Assembly: GCF_020216025.1 (NCBI RefSeq)
Contig: NZ_JAIWNC010000036.1
Coordinates: 1-64,000 of the forward strand
Length of the DNA: 64,000 nt
Direction of reading: 5' to 3'
Origin: Jidongwangia harbinensis
GTDB lineage: Bacteria; Actinomycetota; Actinomycetes; Mycobacteriales; Micromonosporaceae
In this document: positions 15,031-24,041 of the stretch, piece after piece
How the letters are laid out: each line of letters opens with the position of its first letter
Position numbering within the stretch: position 1 is the stretch's first letter
Position numbers and translations under genes: made by a program
Notes under the pieces: generated by a model
Told to the model about the DNA's origin: nothing
Databases searched by the model: none
The model's input: the letters and a program-made list of their open reading frames with translations, nothing else

Positions 15031-16636
15031 GCCCGGGTCTCGCCCGTAGATCCTCCCCGGTCTTGAACAAAGCGCTCGCGCCGATCCGCTCGGCGGGCGC
15101 CTGCACACCGGCGCAGCCCCCGTCGATCCGGCCGGTGTCGAAGTAGGACACCACGTCGGCGGCGCACTCGGGCACCTGCAGCACCGAGCCGTGGATGTCG
15201 TCGTCGACGGTGTAGACCTTGCCGCCCACGGTGGCACGCATCTGCGGCGTCCATTCGTACGGGGAGGGGGTCTCGTAGCGGTGTCCGGACAGCACCAGGT
15301 TGCTCTCGCCGCGACGGAGGTGAACCGGCTGCGCCGGCAGCGGCCAGCCAGCGCACCCGGCGGAGAAGCCGTTGGTCCGGCCGGTCATCGGGTTGTCCGC
15401 GAGGCGCCGCTGATAGACGGCCCAGGCCGCGTCGAAGCCGAGCCGGCTGGTGTCCTCGTTGCAGAACGCGGCGTGGTTCATCGTGCGGTTGCTCTGCTCG
15501 GGCAGATCGGCCGGGGGCTCGGAGGGCGGACCGGACGGCGGCTCGCCGATGACCTCCTTGACGGTGGGCGGCGCGGTGGGTCCGGTGGCGTCTCGCAGCT
15601 CCTCGAGCACCTGGGTGGCCAGCGGCCAGACCGGGGCGGGCTGGCTCGCGGCCACGGCGATGAACTCGCCGTCGAGCGGGATGGGCAGGTCGGTGAACCG
15701 GCGCGGGTGGGCGTCGAAGTCGGCCCGCAGCGCGATGATCGCCGCACTGACCTGCGCCGGCGTCCGGCCCAGGTCGTACTCGTCGTGGCGGTCGGCGATC
15801 CACTCCGTCATCCGCCGCGCGTTGCGCTCCGCCGCCGCCGCCCGGCCGTCCGCGAAGTCGACCAGGTTGAAGCGCGGGATGGCGACGCTGTCCAGGAACA
15901 TCCGGCCCGCCTGGGCCGGGTGCAGGTCGCGGTAGACCACGCCGAGCCAGGTGCCCCAGGACACGCCGAGGAAGCTCAGCGTCCGCTCGCCCAGCGCCGC
16001 TCGGATCCGGTCGAGGTCATGGGCCACGTTCTCGGTGTTCAGGGCGCCGAGGAAGGCGGGGTCGGACCGGCCGCAGGCGAGGTTGGCGCGGACCTCGCTG
16101 TCGTACCGCCGCCGCGCCGCCTCCTCGGTGACCGGGCCGACCGGGTCCTCGTCCGGCTCGCCCTGCGGCGGCGGGCAGTCCATCGACGTGCTGTAGCCGA
16201 CCCCGCGCGGGTCGAACCCGATCAGGTCGTAGCGCTGATCGATGCCGTCCGCGCTGCCCATGGTCAGCAGCTGCACGGGCATCAGGTAGCCGCTGCCGCC
16301 CGGGCCGCCGGGGTTGAGCGCGAGGCTGCCCAGGCGGTGGCGCTGGTCCAGGGCCTTGATCCGGGTCAGGGCGACGGTGATCTGCCGGCCGCGCGGCCGG
16401 GCGTGGTCGAGAGGGACGCTGATCGTGCCGCACTCCAGGCGGGCCAGGTTGGCCCGGAAACGATCGAGCAGCTCCGGCGGGGCCATGGCCTGCAACGCCG
16501 CGTCCGAGTAGGACGGACAGGACGTCCAGGCGACCGAGGTCCTTGGCGCCGCTGTTGCGGGCGCCGTCACGCCGAAGCCGCCGACGATCACCGCCAGCCC
16601 GATGCTGAGTATTCGTCGTTGAGTCATGTCCGGCAT
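14978..16636 (-). CDS. exported alpha/beta hydrolase, TAP-like (tripeptidyl aminopeptidase family)
   Basis: A 552-residue secreted hydrolase. The N-terminus (RILSIGLAVIVGGFGVTAPATA) is a signal peptide cleaved near ATA-APR. The fold marks of the Streptomyces TAP/SlpD family are visible: RLECGTISVPLDHARPRGRQ, LNPGGPGGSG (oxyanion hole), DLIGFDPRGVGYS, nucleophile elbow GVSWGTWLG (about residue 227) and the catalytic histidine in DDDIHGSVLQVPECA. The usual acid motif near LVLSGHRYETPSP has Glu rather than Asp. It likely removes N-terminal peptides or hydrolyses esters outside the cell. Two starts (first and fourth codon) are possible. Divergent from a two-component system 112 bases away. Confidence 0.85.
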   Translation of the reverse strand: MPDMTQRRILSIGLAVIVGGFGVTAPATAAPRTSVAWTSCPSYSDAALQAMAPPELLDRFRANLARLECGTISVPLDHARPRGRQITVALTRIKALDQRHRLGSLALNPGGPGGSGYLMPVQLLTMGSADGIDQRYDLIGFDPRGVGYSTSMDCPPPQGEPDEDPVGPVTEEAARRRYDSEVRANLACGRSDPAFLGALNTENVAHDLDRIRAALGERTLSFLGVSWGTWLGVVYRDLHPAQAGRMFLDSVAIPRFNLVDFADGRAAAAERNARRMTEWIADRHDEYDLGRTPAQVSAAIIALRADFDAHPRRFTDLPIPLDGEFIAVAASQPAPVWPLATQVLEELRDATGPTAPPTVKEVIGEPPSGPPSEPPADLPEQSNRTMNHAAFCNEDTSRLGFDAAWAVYQRRLADNPMTGRTNGFSAGCAGWPLPAQPVHLRRGESNLVLSGHRYETPSPYEWTPQMRATVGGKVYTVDDDIHGSVLQVPECAADVVSYFDTGRIDGGCAGVQAPAERIGASALFKTGEDLRARPGHELVHPVPGPFGSDPLL

Positions 16637-16748
16637 CCTGTGGCTCGCCCCGCGCTACGCGCGTCTGTCTCGAGAGGTACCCGGGTCGCGCGGCATACGT
16701 CTCGAGAGTGATTCGCCGAGGCCGGCCGGCCCGTACGCTCACGGGGTC

Positions 16749-18017
16749 ATGGACGCACATCTGACCTCTTGGATGCGGCGACCGGCGGTGCAGGACGCGA
16801 CGCTGGCGGCCGGTCTGCTGCTGCTCGCGATCGTGGTGATGGAGCACGACGAGACGCTGAGCGAGCTGTTCGTGCGCGACGGCCTGTGGTGGACCGGCAC
16901 GGTGCTCGCGGTCACCGGGGTCGCGCTGCGCCGATCGCGGCCGGTGCCGATGCTGGTCCTGTGCTGCGCCGCCGCGGTGCTGCATCTAGCCGGGTTCATG
17001 CCGCTGACGCTCGTCGACCTGAGCGTGCCGATCCTGCTCTACACGGTCGCCGTCCGGTACGGCTGGGTCCGTTCCCTGGTGGCGTTGTCAGCCCTGCTGG
17101 TGCTCGCGCTGGGGTCGAGCGCCTTCGCCGTCACCAAGGTCTCGGCGGGTCCGCCGACGGTGACCGAGCCGCCGCGGCCGCCCCGGGCTCGTCCCGCCCC
17201 GGGGCTCGACCCCGGTCCGGCCCCGGCCCCGGACGCGGCCGGCTTCACCGTGGAGTCGGCCTGGGCGATCTCGTGGGACGACCTGCCAGGGCTGTCGCTG
17301 ACGCTGGTCGCCGCCTGGGCGATCGGGTCGGGCCTGCGCAGTCGCCGCGCCCACCAGGCCGAGCTGCGGGCCCGGGAGAGCCAGCGGGCAGTGCTGGCGG
17401 TGGCCGCCGAGCGCGCCCGGATCAGCCGCGAGCTGCACGACGTCGTCGCCCACGGCCTGTCCGTGATGGTGGTGCAGGCCCAGGGCGGCGCGGCCGCGCT
17501 CGACAACCGGCCCGCCGACACCCGGACTGCGCTGAACGCGATCGTCAAGACCGGTCGTGACTCGCTGGCCGACATGCGGCGGGTGCTCGGCGCCGTCGGC
17601 GAGGTCGACGACGCGTGGCATCCGCAGCCGGGGTTGCACGGGCTGCCCGCGCTGGTCGCCCAGGTGCGCGAGGCCGGCACGCCGGTGCGGCTGCGCATTG
17701 ACGGCGACGCCGTCCCGCTGCCGTCCACGGTCGACCTCACGGCCTATCGCATCGTGCAGGAGGCGCTCACCAACACGATGAAGCACGCCGGCCGCGGCGC
17801 GAGGGTGGAGGTCGTCGTCGCCTACGTGAAGGGAGCGTTGCATCTGGAGATCGGCGACGAGGGGCGCGGCAGCGGGCTCGGCGATGGGCTCGGCCACGGG
17901 CTGCGCGGCATGGGTGAGCGGGTACGGCTGCTGGGTGGCCGGCTCGACGCGGGGCCCCGGCCCGGGGGTGGCTTCCGGGTGCGGGCCGAACTGCCCATCG
18001 GGGTGAGGCCAGAATGA
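16749..18017 (+). CDS. sensor histidine kinase (NarL/DesK-type, HisKA_3)
   Basis: A 422-codon membrane kinase. About five hydrophobic helices occupy the first 230 residues (LLLLAIVVM, GTVLAVTGVAL, MLVLCCAAAVLHLAGFM, VALSALLVLALGSSAFAV). They are interrupted by an extracytoplasmic Pro-rich loop, with another helix at LSLTLVAAWAIG. The HisKA_3 box is ERARISRELHDVVAHGLSVM (phospho-His near residue 230), followed by the N box QEALTNTMKHAG and the G box GLGHGLRGMGERV. ATG 16749 was preferred over upstream in-frame codons because the helix pattern starts there. It shares ATGA with the response-regulator gene. Signal unknown. Confidence 0.9.
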   Translation: MDAHLTSWMRRPAVQDATLAAGLLLLAIVVMEHDETLSELFVRDGLWWTGTVLAVTGVALRRSRPVPMLVLCCAAAVLHLAGFMPLTLVDLSVPILLYTVAVRYGWVRSLVALSALLVLALGSSAFAVTKVSAGPPTVTEPPRPPRARPAPGLDPGPAPAPDAAGFTVESAWAISWDDLPGLSLTLVAAWAIGSGLRSRRAHQAELRARESQRAVLAVAAERARISRELHDVVAHGLSVMVVQAQGGAAALDNRPADTRTALNAIVKTGRDSLADMRRVLGAVGEVDDAWHPQPGLHGLPALVAQVREAGTPVRLRIDGDAVPLPSTVDLTAYRIVQEALTNTMKHAGRGARVEVVVAYVKGALHLEIGDEGRGSGLGDGLGHGLRGMGERVRLLGGRLDAGPRPGGGFRVRAELPIGVRPE

Positions 18018-18676
18018 TCGGTGTCCTGCTGGCCGACGATCAGGCGCTGGTGCGCACCGGCTTCCGGATGATCCTGGAGAACGCGCCGGACATGCGGGTG
18101 GTCGGCGAGGCCGGCGACGGCTCCGAGGCGGCCCGGATCGCGCTCGAGCACTGTCCCGACGTGGTGCTGATGGACGTACGGATGCCCGAGGTCGACGGCG
18201 TCGAGGCGACCCGGCAGATCTGCGCGGGCGACCCCGCCGGCCGCATCCGCGTGCTCATGCTGACCACGTTCGACCTCGACGAGTACGTCTACGCCGCGCT
18301 GCACGCCGGAGCAAGCGGGTTCCTGCTCAAGGACACCCTCGCCCCGGACCTGCTGTCGGCGATCCGGGTGGTGGCGCGGGGCGAGTCGGTCGTGGCGCCG
18401 AGCACCACCCGCCGGCTGCTGGACCGCTTCCTCGCCGCGGGTCCCCGGCCGGACATCTCGGCCACGCCGGTCGACGCGCTGACCGACCGCGAGCGCGAGG
18501 TGCTCGGCCTGGTCGCCCGCGGCCTGTCCAACGGCGAGATCGCCGGCCGGCTCTACCTCTCGGAGGGCACCGTCAAGACGCACGTGAGCCGGGTGCTGAC
18601 CAAGCTTGGCCTGCGCGACCGGGTGCAGGCCGTGGTCTACGCGTACGAGTGCGGTCTGGTCCGGGCCGGCTCCTAG
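18014..18676 (+). CDS. LuxR/NarL-family response regulator
   Basis: A 220-residue regulator. The receiver domain has acidic pocket Asp8-Asp9, phospho-acceptor Asp54 (VVLMDVRMPEVDG) and conserved Lys in FLLKDTLA. The C-terminal LuxR helix-turn-helix reads LTDREREVLGLVARGLSNGE, then IAGRLYLSEGTVKTHVSRVL. It overlaps its kinase gene by four bases (ATGA), so the pair is one translationally coupled operon. Its likely local target is the divergent exported hydrolase, but no binding site is proven. Confidence 0.92.
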   Translation: MIGVLLADDQALVRTGFRMILENAPDMRVVGEAGDGSEAARIALEHCPDVVLMDVRMPEVDGVEATRQICAGDPAGRIRVLMLTTFDLDEYVYAALHAGASGFLLKDTLAPDLLSAIRVVARGESVVAPSTTRRLLDRFLAAGPRPDISATPVDALTDREREVLGLVARGLSNGEIAGRLYLSEGTVKTHVSRVLTKLGLRDRVQAVVYAYECGLVRAGS

Positions 18677-19874
18677 TAAGGGCTTTGTCACCCTTGGGGT
18701 GGCTGATGTGGTCCGCGGCGAGTAATTGGATCCATCAGCGCTGGAGCAGTTGTCAAGAGTCGTGGATCGGGCCGCCTTCAGCCTGCCTCGTGTTGGAGTA
18801 GCTCGAGTGCGTCGATGGCGTTGAGGCTGGCATCGAGGGCTGGTGCACGGTGTGGTCCGTTCACGAGCAGGAGCTTCTGGGTGTGTGGGTGGCCGCGTCG
18901 TAGAGGTCGTCTTGGCCGTCGTCGCCGGGGACGGCGTTGGGTTAACCTCGATAAGGTATGGCGGGGAGCCGCTGAACAGCCCAAACACCAGAAGACGCTG
19001 TCAAACGAAGCTGTTGAACGCCGTCCGGCACCACCGGCCGCCGCCCGTGACAACCCAAACTGTTCCCCGGCCGACCGCCGTTTCGGGGAGCAGCGACGCA
19101 GCGGATCCCCCGTGATACCGGATTTCACCGTGACCGTGCTCCCCCGGTCCGCCACCTACACCGGTGACCAGGAAAACACTCTCGTCCCCTACAAGCCGGT
19201 GCTCCCCGCCCGAGTCCCGCCCGCCGACTCCAGACGACTGCGCCTCAAGGGAGCATCCAAGGAGCACAGAACCGTCCCCGTGAAGTCGAATCGACCGGTC
19301 TTACTACGTCACCGCTCCCCCGCCGGCATACCCGTTCGTTAACTCAACCATGTCGCCGGAGCCTTTCGCCTTGACGAGACCGCGTTACTTCAAGCGCTGG
19401 ACAAGCTGACGGCGATTCGCAACGGGTCGCGACCTTCGCCCTGGGGTTCCTGTTGAGGCAGCCGGATCGAATCAGGCACGCAGATGCCGATGTGATCCGC
19501 CTCGCATCATCCGTCCTGAAGCCGGCGGTGACGCCAGTCGCGTACCCCTTGAACAGGTGCGCGTCCTCCGTAAAGGCACCTGCAGCTCCAGCGCACATCG
19601 GGCTGGCCGAATGTTCACTGGCCGAAATGGCGCGAGGCGAACCAGTCTCTATGGGTCCTGCACCAAATTTCCAACGCAACGTCGTAACGACGGATTCACT
19701 CGCCGCGGGTGGTGTGCGTCCAGTGGAGACGGTCCGCGTCCGGGCCGCTCTGTCGGTGCCGGACCGTCACCAGCCGCTGCCGGCCGTCACGAGCGGCGCA
19801 ACGCCAATCCGCCCTCGACGCCGCGGACGCCATGGCTGGAGCCGTGCCCTTCCGCCACCGGCCGCCGCCGTCCG
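18677..19874. other. gene-free stretch with transposon-like debris
   Basis: No gene can be supported in about 1.2 kb. A minus-strand frame ending at 18778 (LLLVNGPHRAPALDASLNAI, then DALELLQHEAG) reads like the end of a protein but has no body. A copy of a dispersed ~220-bp repeat lies in the middle. Close to the MFS gene, imperfect copies of CCGTCACGAGC-like words (from about 19765 to 19900) run into the transporter's 3' end. Confidence 0.5.
18985..19205 (+). repeat. dispersed intergenic repeat, copy 1
   Basis: This segment aligns by eye along its whole length with 26812-27035, sharing words such as GAAGCTGTTG, GACGCCGT, CCGACCGCCG, TTTCGGG and CTACACCGG with scattered substitutions. Both copies lie in gene-free DNA and in the same orientation. 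Part of it translates on the minus strand as a transposase-like tail (RCRTAFNSF), so it may be an old insertion-sequence end. Confidence 0.6.
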
Positions 19875-21134
19875 TCACGAGCTGTTACCGGCCGTTGCGA
19901 GCTCCCGCGCGTTGTCGCGAGATCCCGGGAGCCGTCGCGGCAGGAGCAGAAGGGCCAGTACGGCGGCCAGCGCATAGGTGGCCGCTTGGACCTCGAGCAG
20001 GGGCAGCGTGCCCGTGATGCCCTGCAGCAGGCCGGCCATGAGCAGGCCCACGGCCTGTCCGCCCGCCTGCACCAGACCGAACGCCGCGAAGGTGCGACCG
20101 CGCCGGTCGTCGGCCGAGGAGCGCTGCAGCAGGCTGGTCAGGCCGGCGCCGAGGAGCACGCCGGGCGCGCCGACGATGGCGAAGAGGATCCCGTACGCGA
20201 TCACGGCGTGCGTGGCGAAGGACAGATTCCACGACAGGGCGGTGATCGCGGCGAAGCCGACGGCTCCGAGGATCGTCAGGCGCACCACGTCGAGACGGGC
20301 GCCGAGCACGCCCAGCAGGGCGCCGGCCGCGATCGCGCCGATGGCCTGGACTCCGCGCAGCAGACCGACGTCCGCCTCGGAGCCGTTGATGACGTCGGTG
20401 ACGAAGAAGACGAACAGCACCACGAACAAGCCCTGGGCGACGGCGGCGACGAACGCGACCGTGAGCGGCGCGCGGGTCGCCGGGTCGACCAGCGCGCGGA
20501 GGACCCGGCCGGGCCGGGCCGGCGCCCGTCCGGCTCGATCGCGGGGCAGGGTCGCGACCAGCGCCGCGGCGATCAGGTACGTCGCGACGTCGACGAGCGC
20601 GACCCCGCTCAGCCCGACCACCGCGAGGAGCACGCCGCCGAGCGGGCCGCCCACGATGCGTCCGAGATCGTTGTTCAGCCCGACCAGCGCGTTGGCCGAC
20701 ATCGCGCGTTCGGGTCCGACGAGTGCGGGCAGCAGGGCGTTCTTCGCGGGCTCGAAGAAGGTGGCGAACGTGGCTTGGGCGACGATGACGCCGAAGAGCA
20801 GCGGCAGGTCGGAGCGATCGCGCACCACGAGCAGCGGCAGCAGCGACACGGCCTGGGCCAGCGTCGCGGCGACCATGACCGTACGGCGTGGCAGCCGGTC
20901 GACGAGGCGGCCGGCGAGCGGGGCGAGGAGGACGGGCGGGGCCAGGGCGAGCATGAAGGCCATCGAGGTGCCGAGGGGCGACCCGGTGAGCCGCAGGACG
21001 ACGAGCGGCAGCGCGATGAACATGAGCCAGTCGCCGGCGTCGGAGACCATCCCGGCGATCCACAGGCGGCGGAAGGCCGGCACGGCCATGGCGGACGCCG
21101 GACGACTCCGGTCGGCCGGGCCCGGCGCGGTCAC
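19875..21134 (-). CDS. MFS transporter
   Basis: A 419-residue, about 12-helix major facilitator protein. The motif after helix 2 is GRLVDRLPRRTVMV, the canonical MFS loop (Gly-x-x-x-Asp-Arg-x-x-Arg-Arg), and the N-terminal signature FRRLWIAGMVSDAGDWLM is typical of actinobacterial drug-efflux MFS proteins. GPLGGVLLAVVG is a motif-C-like antiporter sequence. It is translated from a GTG that overlaps the ArsR-type regulator stop by four bases, so both are expressed together and the regulator probably senses an exported compound. Substrate unknown. Confidence 0.88.
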   Translation of the reverse strand: MTAPGPADRSRPASAMAVPAFRRLWIAGMVSDAGDWLMFIALPLVVLRLTGSPLGTSMAFMLALAPPVLLAPLAGRLVDRLPRRTVMVAATLAQAVSLLPLLVVRDRSDLPLLFGVIVAQATFATFFEPAKNALLPALVGPERAMSANALVGLNNDLGRIVGGPLGGVLLAVVGLSGVALVDVATYLIAAALVATLPRDRAGRAPARPGRVLRALVDPATRAPLTVAFVAAVAQGLFVVLFVFFVTDVINGSEADVGLLRGVQAIGAIAAGALLGVLGARLDVVRLTILGAVGFAAITALSWNLSFATHAVIAYGILFAIVGAPGVLLGAGLTSLLQRSSADDRRGRTFAAFGLVQAGGQAVGLLMAGLLQGITGTLPLLEVQAATYALAAVLALLLLPRRLPGSRDNARELATAGNSS

Positions 21135-21697
21135 GTCCGCCGCCCGAAACCCGGACGAGGGAGGGCCATGAGCGAGAGGTGCACGTGCTCGGCGTCGGCG
21201 GGGGCGTCCTCGCGGGTGGGGTGCAGATAGGGGCGGACCACCGCATCGATGCGCTGCAGCACGTCGGCCAGCTCATCGGGCGACAGCGCGAGGCCGTAGG
21301 AGGCGTGCGGCTCCAGCTCTCGCCAGTGCCGCGGGAACTCGGCGCGACGACGCAGGTATTCGCGGGCCAGGTGGTGGTCGAGTTCGATCGCGGCCGCCAG
21401 CACCGCGGTCGCCCCGGCCGCGCCCTCGCCGGTGTTGTCGACCGTGAACCCGGTGAGGGTGGTGCGCCACGGTCGCGACCGCCCGTCACCGGAGTCGTCC
21501 GGCTCGACCAGCCCGTGCGCGGCGAGCACCCGCAGGTGATAGCTGCAGTTCGACGGGGTGTCCCCGACGGCACGCGCACAGGCGGAGGCAGTGGCGGGGC
21601 CGGCCGACATCAGATAGCCGAGGACGTCGAGGCGGACCGGATGCGCCAGCGCGTCGAGGACAGCGGGATCGGCAAAGCTGGGACGACGCTCCGGCAC
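21131..21697 (-). CDS. ArsR-like winged-helix regulator
   Basis: A 188-residue regulator. The N-terminal winged helix (residues 10-75) reads LDALAHPVRLDVLGYLMSAG, TASACARAVGDTPSNCSYHL and RVLAAHGLVEP. This is the ArsR/HTH_20 pattern, without the metal-binding Cys cluster of classical ArsR. A C-terminal helical effector domain follows (AIELDHHLAREYLRRRAEFP). It heads a two-gene operon with the MFS pump (GTGA overlap). Two direct repeats overlap its promoter, consistent with autorepression. Confidence 0.88.
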   Translation of the reverse strand: MPERRPSFADPAVLDALAHPVRLDVLGYLMSAGPATASACARAVGDTPSNCSYHLRVLAAHGLVEPDDSGDGRSRPWRTTLTGFTVDNTGEGAAGATAVLAAAIELDHHLAREYLRRRAEFPRHWRELEPHASYGLALSPDELADVLQRIDAVVRPYLHPTREDAPADAEHVHLSLMALPRPGFGRRT

Positions 21698-21718
21698 GGC
21701 AACTCTCCCTCGATCCGA

Positions 21719-21772
21719 AAGGCTCTTTCAGATCTTAGACACGTCCAGGAAAAACCTGCAAGGCTCTTTCAG
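21719..21772 (-). promoter_or_regulatory. promoter and direct-repeat operator of the ArsR-MFS operon
   Basis: Minus-strand -35 TTGCAG (21756-21761) and -10 TAAGAT (21732-21737) are 18 bases apart. The 13-base word AAGGCTCTTTCAG (plus strand) occurs twice without mismatch, at 21719-21731 and 21760-21772. One copy lies just upstream of the -35 and one just downstream of the -10, with starts 41 bases apart, about four helical turns. Confidence 0.7.
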
Positions 21773-21784
21773 GTCGCTCGGTTC

Positions 21785-22570
21785 ACCACCGCTGGCCCAG
21801 TTGTGGGGTGGTGGGCTGGTCGCCGCGGTCGACGGGATGCGGACCGCGGACGCCCGGAGTACCTCACCCGCAAGCAGGGCGTGACCTGGCTGAACGTAAT
21901 CTCCGACCAGGCGGTCGGGCTGACTGGCAAGGTGCTGTCCGGCACCCCACGCGACACCCCCAACGTCATCGACCGTGTCTACAACCCCGACGGCGGCTCG
22001 CGGCCGGAGGTGCTGATCACCGATGCCGGTTCGTACTCCGACGTGGTGTTCGGCATCGTCACCTTGCTCGGCTTCGACTACCGACCGGTGCTCGCCGACC
22101 TGCCGGACACCAAGCTGTGGCGTAATGACGGCCGGCTCACCGACCTCGGCGAGGCGATCGCGTACTTCGGGCGCATTTTCAAGACGCTGCACGTGCTGAC
22201 CTTCGCCGGCGACCCCAGCTACCGCCGGCACCTCAAGGGCATGCGCAACCTGCAAGAGCAACGCCACGGCTCAGGCCGGCACGTCTTCCACGGCCGCAAG
22301 GGCGAGCTGTACCAGGCGTACGCCGGGATGGAGGGCCAGCTCGGCGCGCTCGGTCTGGTCCTGAACTGCATCACCTTGTGGAACACCCTGTTGGAGCACG
22401 CGTTGGACGCGCTACAGGCTCACGGATACCCGGTCTTGGACGCCGACGCCGCCCGCCTGTCGGCGTACCAGTACAAACACATCAACGTGCACGGCCACTA
22501 TTCCTTCGCCTTGCCCGGCCTGGGCGACGGCCGCCGGCCGCTGCGCGGCCCCGACGCCGTCGAGGAGTAG
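21785..22570 (+). pseudogene. Tn3-family transposase, C-terminal remnant
   Basis: Begins within LAQLWGGGLVAAVDGMR, then a short deletion and frameshift, then a clean Tn3 transposase C-terminus: GVTWLNVISDQAVGLTGKVL, SGTPRDTPNVIDRVYN, PEVLITDAGSYSDVVFG (catalytic Asp region), LLGFDYRPVLADLPDTKLWR and the terminal HINVHGHYSFALPGLG. The ~600-residue N-terminal DNA-binding part is absent and there is no own start. It abuts the regulator promoter, so insertion and decay happened next to the ArsR-MFS operon. Confidence 0.85.
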
Positions 22571-22999
22571 CCGGGACCACGTCCGCCACCTCGACCAATG
22601 TGGGCTGAACGCGCCGACCGGGAACCGGTGCCGGCCGGCGCGTCGAGGGTGCCGGTTGCAGCCCAGGCCGGGGGTTGTACCGGCGGCCGACCCACCGTCA
22701 CGGGTTGCGATGGCTCGCCGCCGGTTGCCGCTCTGTCGGAGGGCTCCCATGAGTTCGGCGTGGAACAGGGTCGCGACCGTTGACCCAGCACCACAAATTC
22801 TTGATTTCGGTGTCCTGTGCCGGATATGGGTCAGCCGCGCCTCGTTGAGCGCGGCTGATGGATGTGAGTGCGCGAGCCCCTCCCGATCGGGGCCGACTAT
22901 TCGCGTTTGAGGACTCGTAGTCAGTGAGTCCTCGGGTCAGATCTCGGCGGGGAGGCGCTCCCGCACATCATCTCTGTTCGTTCTCGGGGGCCGGTTCAA
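22571..22999. other. gene-free stretch with one perfect hairpin
   Basis: No gene seen. Positions 22831-22840 and 22849-22858 form a perfect 10-bp stem (TCAGCCGCGC with GCGCGGCTGA) with an 8-base loop and no T-run. It may terminate transcription, or be the end of the decayed transposon. Confidence 0.5.
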
Positions 23000-23980
23000 T
23001 CAGCCTGCCCGAGTGCTGCGGGTGTAACGGGCGGCCAGCGCGCGGAGATGGTCGACCAGTTCCACCGGTTCGGTGACCGTGAAGTCGGCGTCGAGGAGAC
23101 TCAGGTGCACCGCCAGTGTCTCGATGGAGTCCGCACCGGTGTGGAACACGCACGACTGGCCGTCGTCGCCGGGTTCGACGGAGCCGGCCGCCGGGTTGAT
23201 ACGGGCCGCGATGTCGGCCGCCGGGGCGTGGACGATGACGGCGGCCCGGTACCGCCAGGCAGCCGCGGAGGCGCCGCGGGAGACGTGCGCGGCCACGTCG
23301 TCGGTGGGCAGCGGGCGTGGGGTGAACCGGGGGTTGTTAGGCGTCCGCAGGCTGATCCGGTCGACGCGGAAGGTACGCCAGTCGCAGCGGCACAGGTCGT
23401 AGGCGAACAGGTACCAGCGGCGGCCCCAGTTGACCAGCCGGTACGGTTCCACCTCGCGCCGGGAGGCCGCCGCGCCATGGGACTGGTAGTCGAAGCGGAT
23501 GCCCTCGTGGTCGCGGCAGGCGGCGGCCAGCGTCGACAGTACGGCGGGGTCGACGACCGGGCCGGCCGTGTCCGGGCGCACGGACTCGGTGACCGTCCGC
23601 AGGGCGGCGGCCCGGCGGCGGAGCCGGGGTGGCAGCACCCGTTCGAGCTTGGTGAGGGCGCGAAGCGCGGTCTCCTCCACGCCGCCCGGTGAGCTGCCGA
23701 TCGACCCCGACGCGGCGGCCTTGAGCGCGACGGTGACTACGACCGCCTCGTCGTCGTCGAGCAACAGCGGAGGCATGTCGGCGCCGGCGCCAAGCCGGTA
23801 GCCGCCGACCGCCCCGCGCAGCCCCTCGATGGGGTACCCGAGGGTGCGCAGGCGTTCGATGTCGGCCCGGATCGTGCGCCCGCTCACCTCGAGGCGCGCG
23901 GCCAGCTCGGTGCCCGTCCAGTCTCGGGGGCTCTGCAATAGTGACAACAGGCGCAACAGGCGCGCGGACGTCTCCAACAT
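23000..23980 (-). CDS. WYL-domain transcriptional regulator (YafY/PafC type)
   Basis: A 326-residue regulator. The N-terminal HTH_11 helix-turn-helix is residues 3-60 (SARLLRLLSLLQSPRDWTGT, ELAARLEVSGRTIRADIERL). The WYL domain holds IRFDYQSHGAAASRREVEPY, RLVNWGRRWYLFAYD and the basic turn WRTFRVDRI. A WYL C-terminal extension follows. WYL proteins bind nucleic acid or small ligands and often control DNA-damage or phage-stress genes. ATG 23980 was chosen over 49 upstream in-frame codons that would run through the operator. It is divergent from an epoxide hydrolase gene around a perfect palindrome. Confidence 0.9.
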   Translation of the reverse strand: MLETSARLLRLLSLLQSPRDWTGTELAARLEVSGRTIRADIERLRTLGYPIEGLRGAVGGYRLGAGADMPPLLLDDDEAVVVTVALKAAASGSIGSSPGGVEETALRALTKLERVLPPRLRRRAAALRTVTESVRPDTAGPVVDPAVLSTLAAACRDHEGIRFDYQSHGAAASRREVEPYRLVNWGRRWYLFAYDLCRCDWRTFRVDRISLRTPNNPRFTPRPLPTDDVAAHVSRGASAAAWRYRAAVIVHAPAADIAARINPAAGSVEPGDDGQSCVFHTGADSIETLAVHLSLLDADFTVTEPVELVDHLRALAARYTRSTRAG

Positions 23981-23993
23981 GGTTCCAGAATCC

Positions 23994-24028
23994 CACCTTA
24001 TTAGGAACGTTGTTCTCCTAATAAGGTG
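23994..24028. promoter_or_regulatory. perfect 13-9-13 palindrome, probable WYL-regulator operator
   Basis: CACCTTATTAGGA (23994-24006) and TCCTAATAAGGTG (24016-24028) are perfect inverted repeats around ACGTTGTTC. It fills most of the 61-base gap between the divergent regulator and epoxide hydrolase starts and includes TTATTA/TAATAA cores that could be the -10 elements. It is strikingly A+T-rich for this genome. Confidence 0.8.
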
Positions 24029-24041
24029 AGATCGTTTCGGC

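Noticed and set aside
15191..16711. A 506-codon plus-strand frame opposite the TAP-like hydrolase
   Set aside because: Antisense shadow; the minus strand has signal peptide, GVSWGTWLG and GPGGSG motifs.
19557..21230. Long plus-strand frame opposite the MFS gene
   Set aside because: Its translation is Glu/Gly/Arg/Gln-rich low-complexity antisense; the minus strand shows MFS motifs and a GTGA-coupled regulator.
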